Assembly (NCBI RefSeq): GCF_900698885.1
Contig: NZ_LR217705.1
Coordinates: 868,001 to 932,000 of the forward strand
DNA: 64,000 nt
From: Erwinia_E haradaeae_H
GTDB taxonomy: Bacteria > Pseudomonadota > Gammaproteobacteria > Enterobacterales > Enterobacteriaceae
Direction: 5' to 3'
Shown in pieces: positions 40,579-50,926 of the stretch (its first letter is position 1; each line of letters begins with the position of its first letter). Made by a program: the position numbers and the translations under genes. The notes below the pieces were generated by a model, which was not told the origin of the DNA, made no database searches, and saw only the letters and a program-made list of their open reading frames with translations.

Positions 40579-41061
40579 TTATGAACGAACTAATATCTCG
40601 AAAAATAAATCATATTGATTACATTGATTAGCGTGATAATTTTTACTAAAAATTTGGTGCCATTCTTTATAATTATACTGCGGAAAATACGAATCACCTC
40701 TCATGACTGTATTAATATGAGTGAGATACAATCGATCAGCCAGTAATATAAAGTGATTATAAATATTTGATCCACCAATCACCATAACTTCTTCTGCTCC
40801 TTTTGCCTCCATTAGTGCATTTTCAACACTAGTTACCCACTTAACTATAGTACTTTTTCGTAAATAACGACTCATAATAATGTTTAATCGTCCTGGTAAA
40901 GGCGCGCGAATAGTCTCCCATGTACAACGCCCCATAATAACAGGTTTAGTTAATGTATGTTGCTTAAACCACTCTAAATCGGCCGGTAAATACCATGGTA
41001 TAGAATTATTCTCACCAATTATGCGATTTAGTGAAAAAGCTGCAATTAAACTAATAATCAT
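40579..41061 (-). CDS. folA: Dihydrofolate reductase
   Basis: FolA reduces dihydrofolate to tetrahydrofolate with NADPH. I start at the ATG at 41061 (MIISLIAAFS), which matches the family start and has TGAGAAA just upstream. The frame is open another 23 codons (to 41130), but that extension has no counterpart. The product has 160 residues, one more than E. coli. Key residues are W23, catalytic D28, the KPVIMGRCTWETI segment (cofactor binding), LPGR and MVIGGSNIY. Together with purU it shows that folate metabolism is retained. Confidence 0.95.
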   Translation of the reverse strand: MIISLIAAFSLNRIIGENNSIPWYLPADLEWFKQHTLTKPVIMGRCTWETIRAPLPGRLNIIMSRYLRKSTIVKWVTSVENALMEAKGAEEVMVIGGSNIYNHFILLADRLYLTHINTVMRGDSYFPQYNYKEWHQIFSKNYHANQCNQYDLFFEILVRS

Positions 41062-42673
41062 TTTCTCAAAACTTAACGCCGTTTTCACTGCAGTGAATAA
41101 AATAACTTGATAACAATATGGCTCAACCATGAATAAAATAAATTTTTAAATGCTTTTATTTTCAAACTATATAGAGTACTTTAAAATAAAAATTTCTTTT
41201 ATTTAATTAAAAAACTTTTAAACCATTTCTAGAATTAATCACATTAAATAATTAATATACAAAAATAATTAATATACAAAAGAATCATCTTCATTAATTT
41301 TTAAACGTCTTAAAATCATACTCTAGATACATGAAGTAGTCTTCAGAGCTAAAAATTATTATTTTTTGATATTTATCTATCAAAAATATTTGATTTTAGT
41401 AGAATTTAAAAAAAGATAACATATTAATTCTAGAATTAATACTCTTATATTAAATATGCGCAAAATATCAAAGTAAAACCCATATCATTAAGTATTAATC
41501 CAGATAAATAGTTGTAAACATGTTAAAAGTATAATTTCTCTTATATTTTATATGTTAGTATAATAAATTATTATACGTTACTTTTATAAAAAATTTTATA
41601 AAAGCGATGTATAATATATAATTAGTATAAATTATTGAAAATACATTTTTTATTAAATAATTTTCTAAATTAAGATATTAAATATATATAATTATTCCTA
41701 TAGAATTTTTATGTTTATACTATAACTGATATTATCGATTCCTAATGATTCTATTATAAACATGATGTTATTAGAAACAAGCTGGCTAATCAAATAAAAA
41801 CATTATAATTCTATGATTTTTATCATGAATTTTATCATTTTATCATTTTATATTAGTAAACTAAGTTATTCCTTTAAATCTATAAATCTTAAGAGCTTTG
41901 TAGATTACAAATCTATTAATTAAATACCGGCATAGCAAGGTTCCGGAATAAACAAAACCTATCTGTTTTATATAAATAAAATTTAATAACAAAACGTTTT
42001 ATTATCATCAGTTTTTAACTATGCATCTGATGATAAAATATCACACATCATCTTTATTAAGATAGGGATTATTATTTATTTTAAGACTCATCTTTAGTTT
42101 AAAATAAAATATTTACCAGACTATTTTTAAAAAACCTATATTTTTATTATAATTCTGGTATATTGTGTTACCTTAAGATCCAAATCTTGCTAATTAATAA
42201 TTTATATTGCAAAATATTAATTTTGCATAATATTTATGAATAGGAAACTTACATGTATAAAACATGCAATAGTATGATACTTAAATTCAGTAATTTTACT
42301 TGATTTTTTTCTAAAATTTTACTCTAAAAATAATCACACACAATTTTGACTAGTAAAATGAAAGCTAATGCTAAGTATTATTATTTATTTTTCAATAAAA
42401 AATCTATAAGACAAACAATAAAATTAATAATTATTAATGTTTAAGATGTGTGTAAAGTCCACTAACCAAAACATCCAATATATTAAACAAAAAAATTGCA
42501 CTACATATTTTTTTAAAAATATATAAAGATTACTGTAAATATTTTCATGTGTAAAGGATTAAAAAAAAGAATCACCTTCCAATAGGATGCATCTTTTGTA
42601 ACAATCTTATCTTTAGATGTTATATTTTGCATATGATAATATGGTACTTCTTTAATATATTCTCATAAATAAA
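41062..42673. other. Gene-free AT-rich stretch between folA and tRNA-Ala
   Basis: About 1.6 kb, the longest gene-free stretch here. It includes an AT-only 11-bp inverted repeat at 41581-41604 and many short palindromes expected by chance. No gene is recognised. Confidence 0.55.
42627..42656 (+). promoter_or_regulatory. Tentative promoter of tRNA-Ala
   Basis: TTGCAT (42627-42632) and TTTAAT (42651-42656) with an 18-base spacer; transcription would start about 10 bases before the tRNA. A weak match in AT-rich DNA. Confidence 0.3.
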
Positions 42674-42749
42674 GGGGATATAGCTCAGCTGGCAGAGCGC
42701 TTGCATGGCATGCAAGAGGTCAGCGGTTCAATTCCGCTTATCTCCACCA
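42674..42749 (+). tRNA. tRNA-Ala (anticodon GGC)
   Basis: A full cloverleaf with acceptor GGGGATA/TATCTCC, anticodon stem-loop TTGCA-TGGCA-TGCAA (GGC), T-arm AGCGG-TTCAATT-CCGCT and an encoded CCA (42747-42749). GGC reads GCC and GCU. It stands alone in gene-free flanks; in E. coli alaW/alaX of this type also lie outside rRNA operons. Confidence 0.97.
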
Positions 42750-44048
42750 GTTTAAATTGATGAATTTTTATTTAGAGCAACACTTTCTCTCTCAAAAATA
42801 ATAAAAATAGTGAAAAATAACATAGAAAAAATAAAATTGTAAATATTCAAAGCTAAAAAATAATAAAGTTAATTGCTATCAACATCTTATTACATTCTTT
42901 AATTTCGATAAAGATACCATAAAATATTAAATTATATTAAATGTATCATATAAAAACATAAAATTTTTAAAAAATTAATGAAAATAATTTCATTATAGCT
43001 AAGTTATTTAACTTACCAACAGATATTTCACTTAATCACACTCAGTCATCAAAACTAAAAACATACATAAAAAATTTAAAATATAAATTATTTGCACTAA
43101 AAATTTGACAATTATTTTTTAAAATTTTATATCCATAAATGCTCATAATTTTAAAATCGCTTATTTTCTCAAAAAACATTATAATTCAATAAATCAAAAA
43201 ATATTACAAATGCCCCTTGGTTCTCTTAAGATAAGAATCCAATAAGCACCGTCTGAAATTGCATGTTATTAAAAATATAAATCATAAACTCTTGCATTTT
43301 GTTACTTATTAGTAAATACTATTATTTAGGTTAAATCTAGTAAAAACATAAGAAGAATTTTATTTTTTAGCGAAATAATCTGAAATTTAATATGATTAAA
43401 TCATTTTGTTAGTAATGCATCTAGTAATATTTCATATTAATATTAAACTTATTATATTACCATATAACACATCATGTAGGATAAAAAATCCTCTTTATTT
43501 TTAAAATATTTTTCTCTTATAAATAAGAGAAAGGTCAATTTTACGCAATAAATTTAGGTAAAAATCTCTTAAATAAATCATTTTTATAATAAAATCAATA
43601 TTTAAGCAATCTTGCAGTTTTGACTATTAACACGTTGATAAAAACAAATAATATAGTTTATTTAACTGCATAAATTCTTTTACATCGTGATATAATAAAT
43701 ATTAAATACTGGAATATCTGATTACTATCAGCATACAGTGCTATTAGCAATTACTCTATATTTTAAATAGAGGCCAATAAATAAAATTATCTACAAACAT
43801 AAAAATATATTTTTATGTTTGTAGAACAAAGAAAATATTCAAACCCTATAATTATATTGCAACATCATCTTCTCATTACTATTATCATTCTTTCTCTTTA
43901 TATTCTCCAATATATCTAAGAAAAAATGACCGAATCTATATAACAGATGCACTCAGTATCAGTCAAATCCACAACTACTAAAAAAACTAATAATATACTT
44001 AATATTCCTTTAATTTAAAGCAAGCAATTAATCAAGTGCTCAGATCTA
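42750..44048. other. Gene-free stretch between tRNA-Ala and lpxK
   Basis: About 1.3 kb with no recognisable gene. It contains the 34-nt palindrome at 43791-43824 in the downstream flank of lpxK. Confidence 0.55.
43791..43824. repeat. 34-nt perfect palindrome downstream of lpxK
   Basis: The sequence is exactly self-complementary across all 34 positions, with outer arms CTACAAACATAAAAA and its complement. It lies about 225 bases beyond the lpxK stop. With few G-C pairs it would be a weak terminator; it may be a cruciform-type sequence or chance. Confidence 0.45.
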
Positions 44049-45032
44049 TTATGATACAGATAAAATAACTCTAAAAATAGTAATAAGCAATTGCTTGGTC
44101 GCTACACTAGATAAGACAGCATCTACTGGAAGATACCACCAATTCTCCTCAGAAAAACTACGAACTTTCACCGCATCTTTCTCGGTCATAAGAAGTATCT
44201 GCCCAAAGGAAGTCAATGCATTTAAACTAAGCGGATCATAGATCTGATGATCAGAAAAAGATACTGTTTTAAGTGGCTTCACACCATGTTTGTAAAGAGT
44301 ATTAAAAAAACGCTCCGGATTTCCAATGCCTGCTATCGCAACTATATTATCTAATTCTTTTACAGACTTCCGTTGTCCAGATTTTAGGTTCACCGCTAAA
44401 CCTGGTATTAAATTCATCTTTAACTCACCGGGTAAAGATCGCCCTCCATTGGAAATAATTGCCGCAACATTATCTAAACGACTCTTAAGTTCGCGCATAG
44501 GACCAACAGGAAGCCACCAACCATTCCCAAACCGCCGCTCACCATCAATCACTATAATTTCTATATCACGCGCTAACGCATAATGTTGCAATCCATCATC
44601 AGTAATAATAATATCCACTGCAGAATGATTTAGAACTGCTTCTACTGCTTTTTTTCTTGAAGGCGCTACTCCAACTATAGCTTTAGTTCGTTGATAAATT
44701 AATACCGCCTCATCACCTGCTTGATGAGCTTGAGTATCCCTAGTTACTAAAAATGGATAAGCTCCCCCCTTCCCTTTATAACCACGTAAAACCACACCAA
44801 TTTGAAGACCATAACGCTGTAAAGCTAATACCAACCAAATAACCAGAGGAGTTTTACCATTACCACCTACAGTAATATTACCAATTACTACTACAGGAAC
44901 AGGAGCCCGCCATACTTTTCTTAAGCCAAGAAGATAACTCAGTCGCACAAGATTACTTACAAGGCCATATGCTAAACTAAATGGAAATAATAAATAGCGA
45001 AGATAACTTGCGCTCCAAAAATTTTTCATCAT
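44049..45032 (-). CDS. lpxK: Tetraacyldisaccharide 4'-kinase LpxK
   Basis: LpxK phosphorylates the 4' position of the lipid A precursor at the inner membrane. The 327-residue product (E. coli 328) has an N-terminal membrane helix and an extended P-loop G51NITVGGNGKT61. VLRGYKGKGG, the DDGLQHYALARDIEI segment (Walker-B-like, about 145-159) and MTEKDAVK near the end are all family signatures. Its ATG overlaps the msbA stop by one base (TAATG), so it is coupled to msbA, the ancestral msbA-lpxK order. In other enterics ycaQ-ycaR-kdsB follow; here ycaR-kdsB lie at 4.5 kb instead. Confidence 0.96.
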   Translation of the reverse strand: MMKNFWSASYLRYLLFPFSLAYGLVSNLVRLSYLLGLRKVWRAPVPVVVIGNITVGGNGKTPLVIWLVLALQRYGLQIGVVLRGYKGKGGAYPFLVTRDTQAHQAGDEAVLIYQRTKAIVGVAPSRKKAVEAVLNHSAVDIIITDDGLQHYALARDIEIIVIDGERRFGNGWWLPVGPMRELKSRLDNVAAIISNGGRSLPGELKMNLIPGLAVNLKSGQRKSVKELDNIVAIAGIGNPERFFNTLYKHGVKPLKTVSFSDHQIYDPLSLNALTSFGQILLMTEKDAVKVRSFSEENWWYLPVDAVLSSVATKQLLITIFRVILSVS

Positions 45033-46777
45033 TATCCAAATTGCATTTTATAAAGTTGAGCATAAACACCTTGTGCGGCTAGCAATACTTTATGAGACCC
45101 TCTTTCTACAATTTGTCCATCCTCAACTACAATGATTTCATCTACTTTCTCAATGCTAGACAAACGATGTGCAATAACTAAGGAAGTTCTATTTTTCTGT
45201 AACTCATCTAACGCAGTTTGTATTAAGCGTTCAGACTCCGTATCAAGTGCAGATGTAGCTTCATCTAAAATTAAAATCGGGCAATCACGTAGCATTGCGC
45301 GTGCAATAGCAATACGTTGTCTTTGACCTCCAGAAAGAAATATACCATTTTCACCAATAATTGTGTCTAGACCCTTCTCCATCTTACTAATAAAATCCAT
45401 TGCATGCGCTATTATAGCAACCTTTTCAATATCTGCCCGACTATACTTGTCATGACAAGCGTAAGCAATATTATTTGCTATAGTGTCATTAAATAAATGC
45501 ACACTCTGAGACACTAAAGCTACTTGATGTCGCAGAGAACTTAACTTATATTCACGTAAATCATAATCATCTATAAAAATATTACCGTGTTGAATATCAT
45601 AAAATCGAGTTAATAAACTAGCAATAGTAGACTTCCCTGATCCAGATCGCCCAACAAGCGCTACAGTCTTCCCAGATGGAATACTAAGATTAATACCTTT
45701 TAAAGCTGGAATATCCCGACCTGGATAACTAAAAGTTACATTACGAAACTCAATATTTCCAATAGCGCGTTTTACAATATACCTACCACGGTCTATCTCT
45801 TGCTCGCTATCTAAAATAGAAAATAATGTCTGACATGCTGCCATACCTCTCTGAAACTGTGTATTAACATTTGTTAAAGATTTTAACGGCCGCATTAATC
45901 CTATCATACATGAAAATACTACTGTGATAATACCTGCAGTTAATGCTTCCATTACACTAGGAAGACTTGCAGCAAATAAAACAAGCGCTAATGCCAGTGA
46001 AGCAATTAACTGAATGATAGGATCAGAAATAGATGATGCCGAAACCATTTTCATAGCTTGTTGGCGCATGCAATTGCTTACACGATGAAAAGATTCATTT
46101 TCAATACTCTGACCACCAAAAATTAACACCTCTTTATGACCTTTAAGCATCTCTTCTGCACTTGCGGTTACCTCCCCCATAGTATTTTGCATATTCTTAC
46201 TAATAGTGCGAAAACGTTTAGACACGGTCCTAATAGATAAGGATACTAAGGGGGATAATACAATTAAAATTAAAGATAATTGCCAACTATAATAAAACAT
46301 GAGCATAAATAAACCAATAATAGATGCACCTTCGCGCACTATAGTTACTAGCGCACTAGAACATGAAGAAGCAACCAGTTCAACGTCATAGGTCATGCGA
46401 GATAATAACACCCCAGTAGAATGTTGATCAAAAAAAGCTACTGGCATCCCCATCATATGATTAAACAAATTACGCCGTATTTTCATTACAACATTACCAG
46501 AAACCCATGAAATACAATAACTCGAAGCATAACTAGTTACACCTCGTAATAACATGAGGGTAATAATTACTACAGGCATCCACAATAATACTGAACGACC
46601 TGATTTACCAAAACCATCATCAAGTAACGGTTTGAGCAGTGATAACATCACCGCATCTCCCACCGCATTTAAAATAAGTGCAATAGTAGCTACAATTAAC
46701 CCTATTTTATAAGGTGTAACAATTGGCCAAAGTCGATGAAATGTTTTCCATGTAGAGATATCTTGATCGAAATTCAT
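45032..46777 (-). CDS. msbA: Lipid A flippase MsbA (ABC exporter)
   Basis: MsbA flips lipid A-core across the inner membrane using ATP. The 581-residue half-transporter (E. coli 582) has a six-helix membrane domain in residues 1-320 and a nucleotide-binding domain. That domain carries Walker A G376RSGSGKST384, signature L481SGGQ485, Walker B ILILDE with E506, and the switch H537. It begins MNFDQDISTWKTFHRLWP. It is followed by lpxK with a one-base overlap. All motifs needed for ATP hydrolysis are present. With LptF/G, KdsB and the heptosyltransferases this shows LPS is made and exported. Confidence 0.97.
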   Translation of the reverse strand: MNFDQDISTWKTFHRLWPIVTPYKIGLIVATIALILNAVGDAVMLSLLKPLLDDGFGKSGRSVLLWMPVVIITLMLLRGVTSYASSYCISWVSGNVVMKIRRNLFNHMMGMPVAFFDQHSTGVLLSRMTYDVELVASSCSSALVTIVREGASIIGLFMLMFYYSWQLSLILIVLSPLVSLSIRTVSKRFRTISKNMQNTMGEVTASAEEMLKGHKEVLIFGGQSIENESFHRVSNCMRQQAMKMVSASSISDPIIQLIASLALALVLFAASLPSVMEALTAGIITVVFSCMIGLMRPLKSLTNVNTQFQRGMAACQTLFSILDSEQEIDRGRYIVKRAIGNIEFRNVTFSYPGRDIPALKGINLSIPSGKTVALVGRSGSGKSTIASLLTRFYDIQHGNIFIDDYDLREYKLSSLRHQVALVSQSVHLFNDTIANNIAYACHDKYSRADIEKVAIIAHAMDFISKMEKGLDTIIGENGIFLSGGQRQRIAIARAMLRDCPILILDEATSALDTESERLIQTALDELQKNRTSLVIAHRLSSIEKVDEIIVVEDGQIVERGSHKVLLAAQGVYAQLYKMQFG

Positions 46778-47359
46778 GGCTTAACCAGCGTTAATTACAA
46801 TACGATTATTAATCCTTACTGGAATCATTAAAAATGCTCAATGACTAATCGCATCCTATCTTATTACATTTTGTGTTATATATCTTAATTATATATCTGT
46901 CATTTTAAAATACAAAATCTACCATAAAAATATTAAGTTGAATAATATTCTTTATAACAAAAACATTCACGAATAAAATAAAATTATGTAAAAAATTCTA
47001 ATTCTTTTAAACTTATTCGGGTATATAATCAATATTTTAACTTAATTTGATCCATTTAATTACCTTTGAGTCTTGGTAACTTTAAATATATTGCAATGCG
47101 CAAACATTATACTAATATCTGTGTAATATACAAAAAACAACAGATATATAAAATATAAAAATATCTTCTATATCTCAGAATCATCTAAAGATTGATATTT
47201 TTATTAAGTGCAGCATTAGATAAAAGATCATATAAATATATTTAAACGTCATATCTTTCTAGATCAAAATAATTTAAAAAATACTTAAAACTAAAAAAAT
47301 TAACAATAAATTGCGTTCCAATTATAAAAATTTTTATTTTTCATTGAGGGAACTAATTA
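46778..47359. other. Divergent spacer between msbA and tsaB
   Basis: About 580 AT-rich bases between divergent genes. Both promoters must lie here. No gene is recognised. Confidence 0.55.
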
Positions 47360-48034
47360 GTGAAGATATTAGCCTTAAATACAAGCACAGCATATTGCTC
47401 TGTTGCGTTACAACAGGCGCATAAAAAATTATCTTATGCAGAACCATGTACTTATAAACATACTCAATATGTTTTGCCATTAATACAAAAAATTTTACAA
47501 AAAAGTAATATTTCATTACATGAACTCGATTTATTAGCCTTTGGTTGTGGCCCTGGAAGTTTTGTTGGTGTTCGCGTAGGAATCACTATTGCACAGGGTC
47601 TAGCATTGGGATCTGATCTCCCATTGGTGGGTATTTCCAATTTTCAAATACTAGCACAAGCTGCCTGGAGTAGGCTAATTTCACCACGTGTTCTCATTGC
47701 TATGAATGCAAATATAGGTCATATATACTGGTCTGAATATCAGCGTAATCATCTTGGTAACTGGCAATGCCAATACAATGAAGTTATAGTAAAACCTACA
47801 GACATACTGGAACGGATGAAAGAACTAACAGGTAAGTGGACCTGTGTCGGCACAGGGTGGCAATCCTATCCAGAGTTAATAGAGAAAACCAATCTTGATC
47901 TTTTAATCTCTGACATAGAAATACCTCATGCGGAAGATATGTTACCTTTAGCAAAAAGCATGTTTCTAGCGGGTTCCACCATATTACCTGAAAATATAGA
48001 ACCAAAATACCTAAGTAATACATTTTTTAGTTAA
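47360..48034 (+). CDS. tsaB: tRNA threonylcarbamoyladenosine biosynthesis protein TsaB
   Basis: TsaB (YeaZ) is the scaffold partner of TsaD and TsaE that makes t6A37 on tRNAs reading ANN codons. The 224-residue ASKHA-fold product (E. coli 231) has ILALNTSTAYCSVAL, CGPGSFVGVRVGITIAQGLALG and the conserved VGTGWQSYPEL. The start is GTG at 47360, with GAGGG at 47346-47350 upstream; no ATG fits better. tsaC, tsaD and tsaE are not in this window. The C-terminal tail is a little short (ends YLSNTFFS) but the dimer interface region is complete. Likely functional and essential. Confidence 0.95.
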   Translation: MKILALNTSTAYCSVALQQAHKKLSYAEPCTYKHTQYVLPLIQKILQKSNISLHELDLLAFGCGPGSFVGVRVGITIAQGLALGSDLPLVGISNFQILAQAAWSRLISPRVLIAMNANIGHIYWSEYQRNHLGNWQCQYNEVIVKPTDILERMKELTGKWTCVGTGWQSYPELIEKTNLDLLISDIEIPHAEDMLPLAKSMFLAGSTILPENIEPKYLSNTFFS

Positions 48035-48268
48035 TTATTATATATATTGTTCAATATAAAAAAATAAAATTTATTCTGAGATAAGTCATACAAAAATCAG
48101 TAGTACGTTCTCCACCTCAAAGTTATAACCTTTATAATACTGAAGACGCATTAACTTCAAGTGCTCTATTTAATTTTTTAATATATAATAATTTATTACC
48201 AATGATTTTAAAACTTCAGAGTATAGATATACTCCATCTATATAGCATATAGGCACGATTTACTCTAC

Positions 48269-48344
48269 TGGCAGGGGCGGAGAGAGTCGAACTCACAACT
48301 TCCGGTTTTGGAGACCGGTGCTCTGCCAATTGAACTACGCCCCT
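48269..48344 (-). tRNA. tRNA-Trp (anticodon CCA)
   Basis: On the minus strand acceptor AGGGGCG/CGCCCCT, anticodon loop CTCCAAA and an encoded CCA end (48269-48271) give a near-standard tRNA-Trp. The T-stem GTGAG/CTCTC contains one U-U mismatch where E. coli has a G-U wobble. It stands alone; in E. coli trpT ends an rRNA operon, and no rRNA is nearby here. Confidence 0.97.
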
Positions 48345-49906
48345 AGATATCTCATTTTGAAATAAATTTCCATTGTAAAGATTTTGTCACAAAACTTTTA
48401 AAAAACTATAAGTGTATATGAAACACTCATTTCACAGCATCATCAAATTTTCAATACTAAACATTCTTTATTAAAAAATATTTTATTCTTACATAACGTA
48501 CGCAAACTCATACAGTTTTTTTCAAATCATATAATGATTTGAAAAAATTTTATACATTCATACTGTTTAATTTGAAATGTGTCTTCTAAAGTAATTAATT
48601 AGATTTTTTTAAAGAGTTTTTCTTTATAAGAACTAATCTCTTGTATCTGTAAAACAGTAATACTAAACAATAAAAATACTTAAAAAAAATAAAAGACAAT
48701 TTTATAGCTAAATTATAAATATCTTGTTATATTGTTGTGAACAATATATGAATTTATAATTCATATATGAATGATTAGTATCATTTTTTTGATATGTTAT
48801 TTTATATATTATTTTTGAAAAAATTATATATTATTGTTTTGAACAAACATCGATCAAGATCTCTGAATATGTTCCCTTGATATTAGAAATAAAGATTTTC
48901 TTTATGCCATAAAAATTATCGTTTTTAGATAATTTCTTAATAAATAAAATTTTTCTTTTAATATCTTTTATTGCATTAAAAACTATATAAACTGAAAATC
49001 TTTATTTTATAAGATAACCAATTCTCTGTTCTCTGTCCGGATCTCTTTTAATAAATAATTATTAGATGATAATTTCTAAAAGTTAAAGATTTTTGGAAAA
49101 ATCTTCTCTAAAATAATTAAAATTCTGATATGCTGATATTTTTTATAACAAGATAAAAAATACCCATATTTCTATGTCTATTATATTTATAAAATTTAAT
49201 TCTCTTACTTATAAAACTATGATTTAAAATCAAGTCGCATAAAATATTATGCACTAAATTTTTAAAAACATAAAATTTTCATATATAGTATATATAGTAT
49301 ATATAATACTATATATTATACTAACATATCTTTTTTTGTGCTCATAGAATTACTATATGACTTCTCATATCTTATAAAAATCATAATTTATGTAATCATA
49401 TTACAATCAAGCATACAAAATACAAACAGATTAAAAATGTTACTATATATTAAATATCATATTAAATATCAAAATATTACTAAAATAACATTTATCCAAA
49501 TAATATCCTCAAACAAATATAAATACTATTTTAGTAAGGGGTATTTAGAAAAAAAAAGAAAAAAACAAAAAGCTAATACTAAAATCATATAATTCAAAAT
49601 TAAAAACATAATATAACTATTTAAAAAAGAGAAAAATTGTTAAATACAACCACTTGTCATAACAACATAATTATTGAAATATCTAATTAATTAAAAATAA
49701 AGCATCTTACTTTGAGTTTATTTGCTATCAATCAGTATTATATTTTTATTTAGAATAAAACTCAACTACGCTCCAATAAATATTTGTTATATTTTTACTG
49801 TTTTATCTTATATCTGTTAGCATCAACACTTGATACTATATAATCTAGAGTGCATAAACTCTTATTATACGGTATTCTTTATTTAGAGATAGAATCAAGT
49901 CTTATT
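48345..49906. other. Gene-free AT-rich stretch between tRNA-Trp and tRNA-Glu
   Basis: About 1.56 kb. It holds the hairpin at 48517-48547 and TATATAGTA-type repeats around 49281-49320. An 84-codon frame at 49338-49592 is made almost wholly of AT-rich codons (I, K, Y, N) and has no relative. No gene is recognised. Confidence 0.55.
48517..48547. terminator. 13-bp hairpin flanked by T6/A6, possible terminator
   Basis: Arms 48517-48529 and 48535-48547 (core CAAATCA/TGATTTG) with a TATAA loop. The A/T ends make a U-run for minus-strand transcripts. It lies upstream of tRNA-Trp, about 480 bases past tsaB; no present gene clearly needs it. Confidence 0.35.
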
Positions 49907-49982
49907 TGGTGTCCCCAAGGGGATTTGAACCCCTGTTACTGCCGTGAAAGGGCAGTGTCCTAGACCTCTAGACGATGGGGAC
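49907..49982 (-). tRNA. tRNA-Glu (anticodon UUC)
   Basis: Minus-strand cloverleaf with acceptor GTCCCCA/TGGGGAC, D-arm TCGTCTAGAGGTCTAGGACA, anticodon loop CTTTCAC (UUC), T-arm AGGGG-TTCAAAT-CCCCT and an encoded CCA end (49907-49909). In E. coli this tRNA sits in rRNA spacers; here it stands alone with no rRNA nearby. Confidence 0.97.
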
Positions 49983-50926
49983 CCTTATAATACTTTGATC
50001 AATGAGACTTAATTTGATCTAAAAATCTTCCTGAAAGAATTCTTTGAAAAGAAATCTGTCATTATTAACATTAACATCTTTCACTCTGCAATAATCTATT
50101 ATGAATAATACAAACAATTCAAATTTAACATAAAATTAAATAAAAACTCATTGCTCTATATTTTCCTCGTTTTTATAAATTTTTATAGATATACTGAGAT
50201 ATATTATGCGTCAAATATTAATCTTGTTGTAAAACTCTTATAATACAATTACGACCAATGCTAGTTTTTAAAACTATTAAAGATCAATATATGACTTCCT
50301 TATACACTGAGTAAATACTTAGTAAATAATCTTTGTATCATTTGTTAATAATAATAAAAAGCACTCACTCTTCTAATTAATTTAATTACTTTTAGACTTC
50401 TTTCAACTCTATTCTTTAATATTAAAAACATTTTTATGATTTTTATAAATTACATCTATAAATCATATACAAAATCTATTATATACAGTCACTAATTTTA
50501 GCTTTAAACAGTAATATTGAAATATTAGAATTATTTTTTTCTCTATTAATAATCAATTTTTAATGATAATATCATACCACATAAAAATTATACTGAATAG
50601 TTATTTTCGATCATACATTAAAAATCTTCTCTTTTGCAAAACAGCACTAGATCAAAAATAAAAAAATAAATAATAAAATTATTATCCTAGATAATATCTT
50701 GTTAACTTAATACTGAGCATTTGATAAATACTATTTCTATATGCAACATTATATTATAGCTATTGTGTATTTCTTGATTATCTGAAGGCTTATAAAAACA
50801 TACACTTTATGTTAACCCCCCCCTTAAACTTTAAGATCTCATTAGCTATCATAATAGTAGCTTTATGCTTACTCAGCACACACCAATTGTCAAGCTTTGT
50901 ATGCTTTTAGTAATCGTTAGCGTATT
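49983..50926. other. Gene-free stretch between tRNA-Glu and murI
   Basis: About 940 AT-rich bases with a conspicuous run of eight C at 50816-50823. No gene is recognised. Confidence 0.55.

Noticed and set aside
41062..41130. N-terminal extension of FolA
   Set aside because: The extra 23 codons are not found in the family, and the internal ATG at 41061 gives the usual length and start.
41581..41604. AT-only inverted repeat between folA and tRNA-Ala
   Set aside because: Composed only of A/T apart from its end bases; expected often by chance in this composition.
49338..49592. 84-codon frame between tRNA-Trp and tRNA-Glu
   Set aside because: Low-complexity composition (I, K, Y, N) that simply mirrors A+T content; no ribosome-binding site or relative.
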